DNA of 64,000 nt from Ursus arctos (GCF_023065955.2 NW_026622952.1:34049813-34113812), one strand, 5' to 3'. Positions 1 to 11,770 are shown, counted from the stretch's first letter. Made by a program: numbers and translations. Notes: generated by a model from the sequence alone, not told the origin.

Positions 1-3000
1 GAATATATGTGCCTGTGTCACAAAGTCATTCTGTCTTCTGAAAGCCTAATATAATCAAATTCAGTGCCTTAAGATGGTGTAGTTGAAGATTTGATCCCTT
101 TCCACTGAAGTGGAAATACTTTCAGTAATTGAAAGCAGATTCACGTCTGGAGTTGGACAAGCCAAGGTTTTCATTTTTAAAATAAACCTTTTGTTCTCTG
201 GTTTTAAATGTTTCAGAGCTTCATCCAGAGACCTCTGTGTGCTAATTGTTAAAGTAGTCCTTAAGAAAGGACAGAAAATATCCCGAGAAGGCATTTTAGA
301 AATACAGCTAACTTAGTAAGCCTCCCTCTCGGTGGGAGAATATTGTAGCGCAGCATAATACTGTCTGTGCCACACATTTTGGGTTTTTTTCCAGCGGATT
401 CCCCGGCATTAAAATGCAGCTGTACTCTTCAAAACCCCCAAACCCCAAGCAACGTCCATCTGTCTTAAGAGGTTAAAAAACTTGTGAACTTTTGGTGTCA
501 CTTATTTTAGACGGTGATTTACACAATTTGGTGATAAATTTGACATCAAGTATGAATTATGTTTAATTTAAAGAGATGCTGATTATATAGTAACTGATAC
601 ACTGAAACCTCTAAAAATCTGATTTCAGGTTGTTAACCTGGTTTCTTTCTCATCTTTGGAGGCTAAGTGTTAAAAGCTTTAAAAAATTGGCCATTAAAGA
701 CTGAAATTAGGGTACATTCTAGACAAAGAGGGAGTCACTTGATGTCTTATTAGCTGTGAACATAGACAGGAATGGTGATGGGGAAGAGTGTCACCTTCCT
801 TCTCCAGCACATGGAATCTAGAAGGAATTGTGTGATCAGGAGGAAAAAGTTAGGAGAGTTGTACTTCTAACAATGGTAACTGAGATCAGAGCAAAATAGA
901 AGGGAGTCTTCCAAATGTTTTTAATTACTAGTTTCTTGAACCTGTTGTGCTAATTATCAATAAGAGGTGAATGGACGTATTTACAGAGTGTAACATGGCA
1001 GTTCGATTTCTTCAAAACTACTTGGTAGCTTTCTATTTTACCTCGCTTCCTCGTCTTCCTGGCAGTTGATCGTTTGAGCATGTTAAAATAAACATAAAGT
1101 GAATAACTCGGTCATAATTTAAATGATATTCTTGTTAACATTTCTCATGTACAAGTCCTCTTTCGTAAAATCAGTATTTAAAAACTTCTGCAAATCTTTA
1201 AGTACCAAATAAAATCTGATTACGTGTTGGCTGTGTCGCATCACGTTTCCTAGATATCAACGGCCTAATGTGTGGCATTATAGAATTTAATTCCCCTTAA
1301 AGACTTAGAAAAATAAAAGTGACTTAATATGGACTCCTAATTTTCAGTGGAAGATCCTTGTCTAAACATTTAAACTAACCCTCTCTGTGACTTCTATCTA
1401 CTATTATTAGTTTTTATGTCCTTGTTTTTTTTTCTTACTTGGAAAGGGGGTGCGGAAGATGTTCTGTCATCTGAAATAATACATTCAATTAATCATGGGA
1501 CTCCTTTCTTTCATAACGTAGGAAAGTGGCAAAGGAGGCACTGTCTAGAATACAGTGATCTTGATAATTAATGCCATAAAATAGATTAAAATTCTGTATT
1601 CCAGGTATTCATTTCCTTAAAAGGGCCACCAGAACAGCGTTGCTAAGCACCCGTCACTACTGCAAGTAACAGAAAATGACCCAAATTAAAGAACCTGTTC
1701 TAAGCTGTATTCTTGCATTTTCTGAAGTGCATTTCAAAAGGTTTAACAAGACTCATTCAATTAATGGAGAAAAAAAGATCTATTTTCAGCTCTGATCAGC
1801 AATTAAGAGATTGGGCTTTGGAACATCAGTCTCTCTATGTTTATAATTTATTTTGTTTTTTGGGGCTTTAAACAATTGTGAATAAAGATTTTTAACCATC
1901 TTTCTAACGATCCAGATGTAAAAGCTAAATATAGGACATTACATTTGTTTTAAATCTTTATCTAAATAAGTAATTTTTATTGACTTTTCCTCATATTAAA
2001 AAAGTTTAAATTTTACACTAATATATTATTGCTTTACTATGGATTTCTTATTCTCTGTGCAAATATATACATGTATACGTGCATACCTACATGCATGGGT
2101 AGTTTAAAGTATGGCTGAAGTTACTCTGTCTTATCCTGGATGTGAGTGCTTTTGTGCCAAACTCTTGAGAAACAGGATACTCTTCCTTAAGGATGTTTGG
2201 ATGTTGTGAATTTGGTACCATGGAAGAGATCGAGTGATATGTCCAAGTGAAAAAGTAAGTGATTACAGGCCATAATTTGTTTGTTTGTTGACCATCATGT
2301 AAGCTGTACCCTTCTGGGTTAGACGAGAACTTCTACATAGTTTTGGCTAAAAAACCTAAGTCACAACTGTGAGAGTGTTGAAAGAGTTAGATCTTGCAAC
2401 GACCTGGTGTTTAGCTAATCCAAGGGCAGTCACAAATAAAGGTGGTGAAACTTCTAGGCAGAGAGAAAGGAATGGAAGGATGGGCAGGTTAGAAGAAGAG
2501 GAGAGAAGAGCAAGGGGGTTAAGGTTCCCACAGTTTTAGATGAAGATTACTTAGCAAGATTTTGCTGTGTCACGTTGATTTGAAAGAGTCTCAAGCATAT
2601 AAATATAGATGTTAAGTTATCAATCCTAAGTGCTGTTTTGGCTATAATCATATTGAAGTGATTCTATATCCTCAAATAGTCAATATTTTGAAGCAAAAAT
2701 AACACTTAATTCTTTCTTCAAATAAGGTATTTTACATTAGACGTTCTTTACATTTATCCAACTGTTTGGCATTACAGATTTCTCTAGTTATAAATAATAC
2801 AGAATAAATGAAAGTAATAGGACTGGTAATAGTTTGTCTTAAATATAAAGTTATTGTAATACTCAATAATGTCTAAGGCCTTTTAACCCGTGTGGTTTAG
2901 GTATTGGGAATGTATTGTTTTACGACATGTCAAAAAAAATTTTCCCCATAGAGAATAATAATTTGATGTGTACCAGTTATTTGAATATGTATGTTTTTAG

Positions 3001-5139
3001 CAGATTTGAAACGGTATATATTTTAATATATAAGAAATCAGTTGTCTTAAAATTTCTATGTTGATTTTAGTTACAAACCTTTCTGTTCCATTACAAGTCC
3101 TATGTATTTAAGTTTTGAAATATCTACTCTTAATTTTTAATACAGTAGGGTGAGAAGAACTACCTCTTTGGTATCCCAGAAACAGTTTATGGCATACGTA
3201 TTACTGACGATAAATTCATTTCACAAGGGAAGAATGAAAACTGAAAAGTACACGCAGATATTTGAGCGTACATCACATCTAAATAATAGTAAGGTTTGAG
3301 AAACCACATACCACAGTATTTAAAAAAAAAAAAAGAGTTTCTCTCCTAAGAGTTATTTTCCTCTCTTAACATTAAATACTGTTTCCCATAAACATCTTAT
3401 TTTGTACATTTCCAAGGCAAAATGGATTAGAGAGCGTACCAAAATGACTAATATAGAACTAATATGGAAAAGCACTTCAGGTTTTTTTATTTGTATAAAT
3501 ATATATAAGCATATATATCAGCCTAAAATTTTTAAAATTAAAATGACGTGTGGGAGTTTTCATGAATTTTTTTCATGTGAGTTTCTGCACAGTACCATAG
3601 TCTTACAACTGTTTTCTCCATAATCTTCCAGCTATTTCCGGCAGAGAGAGAGAGAGGACCTGCTGTCTAGAGACCTGTAAAATGTAGCCTGGAACTCTTT
3701 TTGTGCTTTTTCTTTTAAAGAAAACAATGACCGTATATAACAAATTTAACATTATTAACCTTTTATAATTATTTACCCATTATTTCATTTTACCTCCTGC
3801 TTAAAAGTTGTGCATTAGTGGAATAGACACCTGGCTGTGCTCTTAAAAGTTTGTCTTTCAATTCCTGTGATCGTAGGGGGCAGTACATCTCCTTAATTAT
3901 CTTTGTTCAGGGAAATGCTGAAAGGCCAGGGTAGTTAAACAAGGCCATTTGGATTTGTGAGGTCGAAGTCAGATGCAAGCAAGGAAAGTGGTTAAATGCA
4001 TTATCATCTTATTGAGCCCGTCATCAGTAAAGTGACCTTGATGGAGGTGGAAAAAGCCATGTGGCTACTTTATAACAGCCACCCTGCTTGTTTTATCACT
4101 GGCAGATTCTTTGATACTGCTTTATCGTATTTCCTCTTTTTTCTGTTTTCAAATATTACTGCCTGCAATTGTGGATCATCAGAGTGAAGGGAAACATTAG
4201 TCACAAACTAATTAGAATTAGTTTCTTTTGCATGACAGATTTCCCTTCCCAAGTTTGCTTCATACATTGATATATCTGAAGATATTCCTTCATTAAAAAT
4301 TAAGGCGATCAGGCTGACTGACCATTCTGTATTCGCTTTTAAAGATCTTTTAATCATCATGATTAGTCTCTCTGCAAAGAAGCTGCTATCCTGCTACTTT
4401 TGAAACTGTTTTTAAGCTATTAAGAGGGGAGGCTTGCCAGCCTCAATTTTAGCACTGGGAATAATGTTTGTTTTAACAAGTGCCTATGTACGTTTACTTG
4501 AAGGTTATTCAACTTTTAATAGTTCTATTGCTGCCGTCTAGACTCATCACTTTGCTTAAAAAGTTAAAACAGAACCAAAAGATCTATAGTTTGTATTTCT
4601 GAACTTTATGGTCAATATATCCCTTGTGAGGTATTTTGTATCAACTCCATTAAAATGAAATTCTTGCTTCAATATTTGAACAAGTATTGTTCAATAATAG
4701 GAAGAGTTTTATTAAACACAGCACAAGATCTAACCTTTTTGGAAGCCCCAGTTAGAGCAGTTAAGTGCTGCATACAAGATTTTTTGTTTTCCTAGGCAAA
4801 GCTGTCAGACCTTACTGATTGGAGTTTAACTTATGCTTTACTTTTTTACTGACTTCTCTTTTCTTATTCAATCAGAACGAAGCACAGATCTTATCGTAAG
4901 AAAGAAAAAAAATTGGCCCATTATCAAAATACCTAGAATACTATTTCAAACCTTATCAGAGATATCGCCTTATCATCTTGCTATGAATTATGTAACAGTT
5001 AAATCTAAGGAACTCAAAATCGCCAAAAAGAGTTATGACAGGAGAGTCAGATTTTATGGATCCAGGGATTTAGTACTTTAAGGACTTTTTTGGTTTAAAA
5101 ACAAACATACTGAATTGAAATACGTTTGAAAGGAATTAC
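1..5139. other. Unique non-coding DNA, no gene or repeat recognised
   Basis: I recognise no transposon, RNA gene or coding exon here. The ORFs are all under 85 codons, lack known motifs and are not flanked by convincing splice signals. Base composition is AT-rich. The part from about 4200 to 4480 looks unusually structured and is listed separately. The absence of SINEC, MIR, L1 or L2 copies over 5 kb is notable for a carnivore genome, but very old decayed repeats could be missed by eye. Confidence 0.6.
4200..4480. promoter_or_regulatory. Candidate conserved non-coding element (4.3 kb block)
   Basis: This repeat-free block holds a perfect inverted TAAT/ATTA pair: taatcatcatgatta at 4351-4365, two 7-bp arms around one central base. 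Such paired TAAT cores are typical of homeodomain-factor binding sites. The surrounding sequence has mixed composition without simple repeats, as developmental enhancers often do. There is no ORF of note. The regulatory role is inferred from texture and motif only; no conservation data were available. Confidence 0.3.
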
Positions 5140-5778
5140 AAACTCCCCTGTCCCGCTGACTCTTCCCACTGTCAGGGCCGAAATTCAGGCTCTTTTCATC
5201 TGGTCCTTAGATTCTTTTGTTAGCCCTAAACTGGTCTCCCCCGCCTCTGTCTCTTCTTTCATCCAGCTTCCAAACTGTCATCGTAGCTGTCATTCCGAAT
5301 CGCAGCTCTGACCATGGCACAGCTCTGCATCACGTCTTCATTATGTTTTTCAGATCAAGTCCAGATTCTTTAGTGTGTTTCATCAGACTTCTTTTCATGA
5401 CCCCACCTCTCCCTCCATTTCTCCTGTGGGTTCGTACCTCTCCATCCGTGCTTCAGCATTTTCCCTTAGTCCGTGCTACTTTGGCCCTTTCTTACCCTGT
5501 CACAGCTCTTTCAAGAGCCAACTTCTGTGGCATCTTGCGTCTGAAGACTTAACTGACCGCGTCCAGCCAAGCTGGCTTCTAAAACTTCCAGAGCACCTGG
5601 TGCATGTTTCCGTACCGCACGTAACACATCGTACTGTCATCATTTGTTTAGGGTTCTCTCTCCCCCACTAGGGGGACGAGTTCTTTCAGGTCACAGCTGT
5701 GTCTTGTTCATCTTTACATACCAGCACTGACCGCAACGCTGAGAAAACAGTAGTCATTCAACAAAGGTTTGCCGACTA
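5140..5778 (+). repeat. LINE L2 3' end, sense
   Basis: The order of sequence blocks matches the L2 (CR1-clade) 3' region: a CT-rich stretch with 'ctggtctccc', then 'catcagacttc', then 'ctctcccccactag' near 5660, then 'tgtcttgttcatctttacat', ending in a stretch like the L2 tail 'tcattcaacaaaggtttg'. It is heavily diverged, so it is an ancient mammalian-wide insertion. Three overlapping plus-strand ORFs of 61-111 codons (5126-5671) lie inside it and have no independent support as genes. Confidence 0.7.
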
Positions 5779-5964
5779 CATATAGAACAAAGTATATTAA
5801 TTATAATTTAACTTCTCGGTAACGGAAGATCATCATCGCAAACATCAGTTCTATTGTTGCATGTCCCAGTACAATAATTTAGCCAGGAGCTGTTGAGGGA
5901 TAAGTAGTCCCAATCTAAGACACTGGATAACAATGCTTAATATTCCCATTATGTATCATTTTGG
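5779..5964. other. Short unique spacer
   Basis: No gene or repeat is recognised between the L2 3' end and the following MIR. Confidence 0.5.
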
Positions 5965-6180
5965 AGCCCTTACCATGCACAACGTTTTATCCGTATCATT
6001 TCATTTAATTCCCACAACCTCCTTTTAGAAGGGCTTTCTGCCTTTTACTGATCGGAAAATTGTTACGCAGAGAGGTTAAGTTAATTCAAGGTTGCACAGG
6101 TCTCAAATGGCAAAACAGTGATCTGAATGAGGTATTGTGTGAGTCCAGACCTGTTTCAGATACCACAGTCCTTGTAAAAA
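5965..6180 (-). repeat. MIR SINE, antisense
   Basis: Read on the minus strand this follows the tRNA-derived MIR order. On the plus strand it shows 'accatgcacaacg', 'catttaattcccacaacc', 'ttactgatcggaaaattg', 'gcagagaggttaagtt' and 'aaggttgcacagg'. The last two are the classic reverse complement of the MIR core (CTGTGTGACCTTGGGCAAG, TTAACCTCTCTG). It is divergent and near full length. ORFs on both strands overlap it but are fortuitous. Confidence 0.8.
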
Positions 6181-6994
6181 TTGTTAATTCCATGTGCAGC
6201 TCCAGGACAGGTGTAATTTTTAAGATGGGTTTTCCGTTTTTCTCTCCTGTCAGGCTGCCTACTTTCACTTCTCATTACCCTGCCATTAAACAGCCAAGGT
6301 TATTTTGTTGTTATTGTAATTTTTGCATAAAATAGGAATAGGAACCTTGTGAGCAAAGACTATTCTCAGAGCTATTTTTATTAGCTTTATTAGTTTCGGT
6401 CTCTCAGAAAAGTCTTTTTGGCTTAGTACTTTCATTTCTTTGCATTTATGGTCAGGTGAGATTTTGGGGTAGCAGGGTACCGTAGGTGTTAGGTGTTTAG
6501 GTGAAGCAGAATGTTAATTTCCACAATTAAGGACTTTTAAAAGGAGCCAATGGTTCATTGGCTACATTTGAATAAGAAAAAAATGCTGACGTTGCTATGC
6601 ATAGATACATTTGAAACTTAAACATATCGATAAAGATATCTGTGATTCTAATTTTTTTTTTAACTGGCAAACGTCATATCTAATGAGACTCTTCTAAATG
6701 ACTAATGTGGGGAAGACGTGTTCTTTAAAATGATGAATTGAAGGAAGAACTAGTACACCTTCAGGGTTTTTGGCCCCGGAGGGTTAATAGATGGGGAATG
6801 TTGGAAAAGAAACGTCCTATTTCTGCTCTCTTGCCCCATCTTCATCGACTGTAGGAGCAAAAAGACCCGCCAAATTTTAAAAACCAGTTTTACTAACTTC
6901 TGTGAAAGTGAGTAGGGTTAGATGTTTTCAGAACTGAAGCGGAGCTCGAGATCCCCTCATCCAGACTCCACATTTTATAAAGTGGGGAAGCAAA
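6181..6994. other. Unique non-coding stretch
   Basis: About 0.8 kb between two MIR copies. I see no ORF with recognisable protein features, no RNA gene and no clear repeat. Confidence 0.55.
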
Positions 6995-7195
6995 GCCTAG
7001 TAATAGCCAACGTTTATCGCTGTTTACTAAGTGCTAGTCTCCATGCTTTTAAACCTTTTATTTTATCTCATCTTCAGAACAACTCAGGGAGTTCAATGTT
7101 CCATTTTAAAGATGGGGAAATCGAGGCGTAGACAGGTGAGTAAGTTGCTGGTTAGAGGTAAAGCACACACCTGAGGTGAGCTCCTGCCTCCCTTG
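6995..7195 (-). repeat. MIR SINE, antisense
   Basis: The blocks 'taatagccaacgtttatcg', 'ttactaagtgctagtctcca', 'ttcagaacaactcaggga', 'attttaaagatggggaaat' and 'gaggcgtagacagg' match the reverse complement of MIR in the right order and spacing. The copy is old and divergent. The 69-codon ORF at 6922-7131 runs into it and is not a gene. Confidence 0.8.
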
Positions 7196-7324
7196 GAAAT
7201 GACGGAAGGACACCAGGTCCCTCCCTTAAGAAGTAACTGGGCCCCAGAGTCCCTGACTTCCAGTCTGCTTTTTACATTAGAAACTATTGTTATGGCATGT
7301 TAAAAGACCCAAGATGTAGCGGGC

Positions 7325-7475
7325 GGTTTACCAAGTCAATATTCTTACTCTCTATTTTATAGATGAGAAGATTGAGGCTTAAGGAGATGAAGTAATTTGT
7401 GTAAGGTTATTCATTTACTTAAATACAAAGGCAGGTTGGTCCTAATTTCAAAGTTCCATCCTTCATGACTGAATT
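7325..7475 (-). repeat. MIR SINE fragment, antisense
   Basis: 'ctctattttatagatgagaa', 'gattgaggcttaaggagatg' and 'aagtaatttgtgtaaggtta' correspond to the reverse complement of the MIR core and 3' half. It is more decayed than the copy about 150 bp upstream, so it is a separate insertion. Confidence 0.65.
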
Positions 7476-7734
7476 CTGCTTCCAGCTTAAGTCAGATTGG
7501 GTTTTGTCTCGACTTTAGTCCTGACTTTGCTTCCTGTGTAAGTTCTCTTTACTGTTGTAGGAGAGAAATATGGCTGTTTCCAACTTTCCGTAAATGTCGT
7601 AATCAATGAGTGTTGCAAATACTTCCATTTGTTCAAGGTAAAGCATTTATCAACAAGTACTTACTGAGGGAATGTGTGTTTAGTATTGTACTGTGTTTTT
7701 AATATTATTTAGATTTTTTTTTTTTAGTGAACCA

Positions 7735-7990
7735 TAATCATAAATGATCATCTGTGCTATGGCTAATGTCCACTCCCTGATTAATATCCAGCAATGATTA
7801 GCATCATTGATTAGAAAACTAGTAGATTATGCCTTTATTGACACTTCTATTCCCTATTTAATGGTTTGTTTATTTAATTGATGGCTAATGCCTTCACTGT
7901 TAAAGGCTATTAACATATCAAAATGGTATTTATTGAACCTGGCAAAATGATAAATTATATTTGTATTTACTCCTTTGTGCCCAAGGCTAA
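7735..7990. promoter_or_regulatory. Candidate enhancer, homeodomain-motif dense
   Basis: The block is repeat-free, about 250 bp long, and rich in TAAT/ATTA cores. It contains TGATTAAT at 7778-7785, an exact match to the PBX-HOX composite consensus TGATTNAT. It also contains an inverted repeat, caatgat (7792-7798) and atcattg (7803-7809), separated by tagc. Further 'gattag' and 'ggctaat' cores follow at 7809-7892. Clusters like this are typical of developmental enhancers. Function and conservation are inferred, and AT-rich DNA makes TAAT cores common by chance. Confidence 0.35.
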
Positions 7991-8034
7991 TCTACTGGTG
8001 GTCTCGTTTTTTTTCATAGTTTTCATAGGTAAGA

Positions 8035-8110
8035 ACTTCTGCTTAGGAGTCAAACAAATTAGCATTTAAACTATGATCTGGTTGTGTGACCTTGGAAAAG
8101 GTGCCGGAGC
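8035..8110 (+). repeat. MIR SINE fragment, sense
   Basis: 'cttctgcttaggagtcaaac' followed by 'ctggttgtgtgaccttggaa' matches the MIR 5' half and core (TGTGTGACCTTGG). The 3' half is not recognisable beyond 8110. Confidence 0.65.
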
Positions 8111-8141
8111 CGGAATTGTACTTGTGAAAGGAGATAAACCA

Positions 8142-8240
8142 GATCAGTGGCTTCAAACTATGGATTCGAGTAGAGGTTCTGTAAAATTTCTTCAGTGGAT
8201 TCAAAATTATTGGGGAAAACACTTAAAATGGTAGTAAAAC
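8142..8240 (+). repeat. Possible hAT (MER5/Charlie-type) remnant
   Basis: 'cagtggcttcaaactatgga' resembles the terminal inverted repeat of non-autonomous hAT elements (consensus CAGTGGTTCTCAAACT), and 'aggttctgtaaaatttcttc' could be internal sequence. I cannot find the opposite terminus. The family assignment is weak. Confidence 0.3.
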
Positions 8241-9867
8241 ATTATGCATGATAAAATATATAGTAAGTTCTTACGTATTGTGCTACAGGGTTAGCTTATT
8301 TCTCTGTACACGTCCTGCTTCTTCTGTGCATATGTTTGCATTTTTTGTGAAGGTGTCATTGGTTAGGGAATTTGGGGCTCTGCACTGGCTTTTTCTGTTA
8401 ATTCAACTTGCTTAAGGAATAAGAAGAGAAGGCGTCCCCTGCAGAGGAGCTCTGGGGGAAGGGTACCCTGCTCACCAGCTTCCAGGGACGTGGCTAATGT
8501 ACTGTGGGCCATGTATGCTTGCTAATTTGGTCTTAGTTGTAATAGGGATCCTGAAAGCGAAGGTGGTTGTCCTCATTATAAATAGGTTGTTACTCTTCCC
8601 ATGTTCCCCTCCTAGTATCTTAACCAAACTTCTTTGAAACTACTCTTTTGAAAGTGAGTTTATTTGCAAGACACAGGTAAGACTAGCTCTTGTCATTATA
8701 GGCATGTCTCATTTTGATCAAATACCAGTTTGACTAGTTGAATTGTTTACTTTCTTCGCAGGGTCAACTGACCAACATTTGGGTATTTCATAAAATTAGA
8801 TCTATATTCAGAAGAGAGAGTATTTACCACAGTTAAATGTATTCTGTGAGTCCTTTTCAAAAGAGGAAAAAAGGGGATAACCCCTGAGATGGCCGTTTGA
8901 AGGCAATAATACTCATCTGGGTGAAATGTGGTATTTTTAAGAGTTGAGTGGCATTACATTAGAGCCCCTTTTTACATGTCAGGATTAAGGGCTGAGCCCA
9001 CAAATGGCGCCCTTAATGGGTAGAACAATTAAATTTCAAAATTCAGAAACTAAAGCTTTATAGTTGATTTTAATGTACAGTTGTTTATTTTAAATGATTC
9101 TGAGACTTTTTTAAACTACTAAGGTCTGTGAGTGTCTGATAATATGTTTGATTTCTTTAAAGTATATTTAAATTTCATGCATATTACATTTCATACAGAA
9201 AGCTAAGCTCAATCTTTCCTTTTATGCTTCCAGTTACGAATAGGGGATTCAGGTGCCAAGTCTTTCATAAATCGAAAAAAGTTATTTACTTTCATGCTCA
9301 GATATCAGTATAAACACCTGGTTTATTAAAATGCTTATTAATAATGTTTATTTCAGTAGTGCCTCAGTTTCTCAAGAGGTAGGCATTAGAATTGTAAACA
9401 TAGAATATCTTCCCCCCTCCGCTGAGGCAGAACATGGGTAGAATTCAATATTAAAGATTTTTAAAGTATATTCATGGAGAAAGACAGCTGATAGTATCTT
9501 TACATTTAAAAGAACATCCCTTTGTATATATTTTGTAAAATTCTTTTCTGATCCCCCATTTCCAGGAATATGTCAATTAGCAATGCCAATATATCTACCT
9601 CTAAGTTCCTAGGGTAGACTTTAAACTCTAATGAGGTACCTCATTGGAAGGAGACCACTTGAAGATTTGATTAATCTCTGCGGTGTGGAAACAGAAACAC
9701 CGGAGCAGAGATAAGTAGTTCCAGGCTCTGACACGACAATAGGTCACCATTGTGACCCTAGGACAGAGGACCTTAAGATTGAATAAAGGTAAATTTGATA
9801 TAGTACATTAAATGATTTCCCTATTTCTTAAGTTCACCAAGAGCAAAATTATATACATACATATAAA
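8241..9867. other. Unique non-coding stretch
   Basis: No coding exon or RNA gene is seen. A short section near 9720-9790 ('aggtcaccattgtgacccta') might be a decayed MIR core, but it is too weak to list as a copy. Confidence 0.5.
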
Positions 9868-9915
9868 CATACACACACACACACACACACATACACACAC
9901 ACACACACACACACA
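9868..9915 (+). repeat. (CA)n microsatellite
   Basis: A run of CA dinucleotides of about 48 bp, interrupted once by a T (near 9891), preceded by an imperfect ATAC/CATA tract and followed by GATA-like units. The interruption should slow slippage, but the tract is long enough to be polymorphic. An ORF across it (9812-10015) would give a His-Thr repeat and is an artefact. Confidence 0.95.
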
Positions 9916-10905
9916 GATAGATATATCTGTTCTATTTAGGAGAATTCCTCAGTTACACCTTTTTTTTTTTTTAGTCAGTCATAATCCAATCAAACGTCAA
10001 TGTCTGAGTCCCTGATAGACGTCAGCCACGAAAGTAGGCCTGCTTTTCCTATAGGCTAACATATTTGAGGTGGCAAGTGAAACCCACAGGAAAATACTGA
10101 AGCTGTGGGCTTGGAAAGGATAAAGAGCAGTCACACGGAGCAGAGGTCTGTGGAAGGGCGGACGAAGGGAAGGGGGAGGGAGTTGGGAGCAGAGGCAGTG
10201 GTGTTTCGCTCTCTCTGTAACATTTGATTTCTTTCAAACAAAGCAAGAGATCTGAAGTTAACAACCTTTTATGACGGATTCTGTATGTGCTGTTTATTAC
10301 ACAACTCCTCCTTCCCTTAAATGCAGGGAAATTGTTAGTGAAATGGTTAGTGGTGAACCCGATTTCTCTATAGAATGAGATTTTTAACCCAGTAATTACT
10401 GAGTGTTAAGTCGCTGGTACTTTGTCACGATTACTGTATAGCAGTGTTTTTCTCTGTAAAATCAGAAATCAATATATAATATTTAACTGTCATGTATTTT
10501 AGGAATTTATTGATTTATTAAAGAAAATTACTTCATAAATTTTAAAAAAGTGGATTTCATCAGCATTTATTGAAAGCCTACTACTATGCTCTTTATCGTC
10601 CTATTCATAATCATGTAATTCCTCGTCCATTTAGACTAGCTTCTTTCCGTTTATTTATGTATATTCAGTCATCAGTCATAACGTAGTGATGCTACAAACC
10701 AGAAGTTTTTTTTGGGTTTACCTATTATAATGCAATCACAGTCATGTTTTATAATACCTTCCTCATTAGCTTCCCTGCCTTTAACTTTCCTCCTCAATCC
10801 CAAAAGACAAATTATCTTTCTCGGGGATCTTCTCTCTCTTCTGTCTCTCCTATTCAGAAAGTAGCACCATACTCATAGTGTCGTATCAAGAAAATATCAA
10901 GCCCG
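9916..10905. other. Mostly unique non-coding DNA
   Basis: No gene is seen. A fragment near 10560-10615 ('cagcatttattgaaagccta') resembles the reverse complement of an L2/MIR 3' end but is too short to assign. A purine-rich patch lies at 10150-10195. The last 18 bases (10888-10905) are the left target-site duplication of the next SINE. Confidence 0.5.
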
Positions 10906-11108
10906 GGGGCGCCTGGGTGGCGCAGTCGTTAAGCGTCTGCCTTCGGCTCAGGGCGTCATCCCGGCGTTCTGGGATCGAGCCCCACATCAGGCTCCTCCGC
11001 TATGAGCCTGCTTCTTCCTCTCCCACTCCCCCTGCTTGTGTTCCCTCTCTCGCTGGCTGTCTCTGTCTCTGTCGAATAAATAAATAAATAAAATCTTAAA
11101 AAAAAAAA
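10906..11108 (+). mobile_element. SINEC (CAN-SINE) retrotransposon, full length, young
   Basis: This is a full-length tRNA-Lys-derived carnivore SINE: the head has an A-box-like segment (tggcgcagtcgt) followed by a B-box-like gggatcgagcccc, then a CT-rich region, (AATA)n-AATCTT and poly(A). It is flanked by a perfect 18-bp target-site duplication, aagaaaatatcaagcccg, at 10888-10905 and 11109-11126. The intact duplication and clean consensus imply recent insertion by the L1 machinery. The variant bases fit bear/panda subfamilies. A 69-codon ORF across it is not a gene. Confidence 0.95.
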
Positions 11109-11127
11109 AAGAAAATATCAAGCCCGA

Positions 11128-11345
11128 TGGACGAAGGGGTAGGATTATGGAAAGTGACAGAGAGGAGGCCTTCTAGGCAGAGGGAGGCACATGGGCAAAG
11201 TTGCAGAAGTTGGAATGTGGGAAGTATATTTGAAAAAATACCAGATAATCTACTTGGAAGCCTGAAGTTCATGAAAGAGAATTTTGGGAGAGAAGGCTAA
11301 AAAAAATCGGTGGAAGCCAGGACATGGAAGACCTTGAATCTCAGA
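11128..11345 (-). repeat. LINE L2 fragment, antisense
   Basis: On the plus strand it carries 'ttctaggcagagggaggcac', 'gggcaaagttgcagaag' and 'ggacatggaagaccttgaat'. This order matches the reverse complement of L2 (aggcagagg-gcaaaggcc-...-gggccttgtaggcc). It lies immediately downstream of the SINEC target duplication, so the SINE inserted beside or into it. Confidence 0.55.
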
Positions 11346-11544
11346 TAAAAGGATTCAGGTGTTCATCTGGGGTCCCCTGGGGATTTGACACAGAACACAG
11401 TGATAGAACAGAACATATTTGCGGGAAGATCTCTCTTGTCGTTGAATGGCAAAAAGAAGATAGCTGAAAGAGAGAAACCAGCTATGGATTATTCCTAGCA
11501 GCGTTTTCAATTCATGGCTTTCTCTTAAATTCCTTCAATTTAAC

Positions 11545-11672
11545 TGTTTATCAATGTAAGTTGCACAAAGGCAGGAACTTCTGTTAAATTTGATATCCTC
11601 AGAGCCTAGAACTCTGCCTGGCACTTGGTAGCACTCGGTGCTGAGTGAATCCTTATTGAATTGAATGAATGA
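11545..11672 (+). repeat. LINE L2 3' end, sense
   Basis: 'gcacaaaggcaggaacttct', 'cctcagagcctagaactctg', 'cctggcacttggtagcactc' and the terminal 'gaattgaatgaatg' match the L2 3' terminus, whose tail is (TGAA)n. It is old and divergent. Confidence 0.75.
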
Positions 11673-11770
11673 GGACATGAAGATGCAAAAAGATTAAGTG
11701 ACTTTATTGAGTTGACACGGCTGATAGTGAGATCCAGGACTAAAAATTGCGGCTGATGCCACGTTTGGTG
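11673..11770 (-). repeat. Probable MIR fragment, antisense
   Basis: 'gaagatgcaaaaagattaag' followed by 'gatagtgagatccaggacta' resembles the reverse complement of the MIR core. It begins right at the L2 tail. The assignment is moderate because the copy is very divergent. Confidence 0.45.

Noticed and set aside
5126..5671. Three overlapping plus-strand ORFs up to 111 codons
   Set aside because: They fall in the L2 3' region, which is non-coding even in an intact element.
5655..5680. CTCF-like 'ccccactagggggac'
   Set aside because: It mismatches the core at a key C position and belongs to the L2 3' consensus.
9812..10015. ORF with a His-Thr repeat
   Set aside because: It is a translation of the (CA)n microsatellite.
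10906..11108. tRNA-like A and B boxes in SINEC copies considered as a tRNA gene
   Set aside because: These boxes are the Pol III promoter of the SINE. No complete cloverleaf or anticodon arm is maintained.
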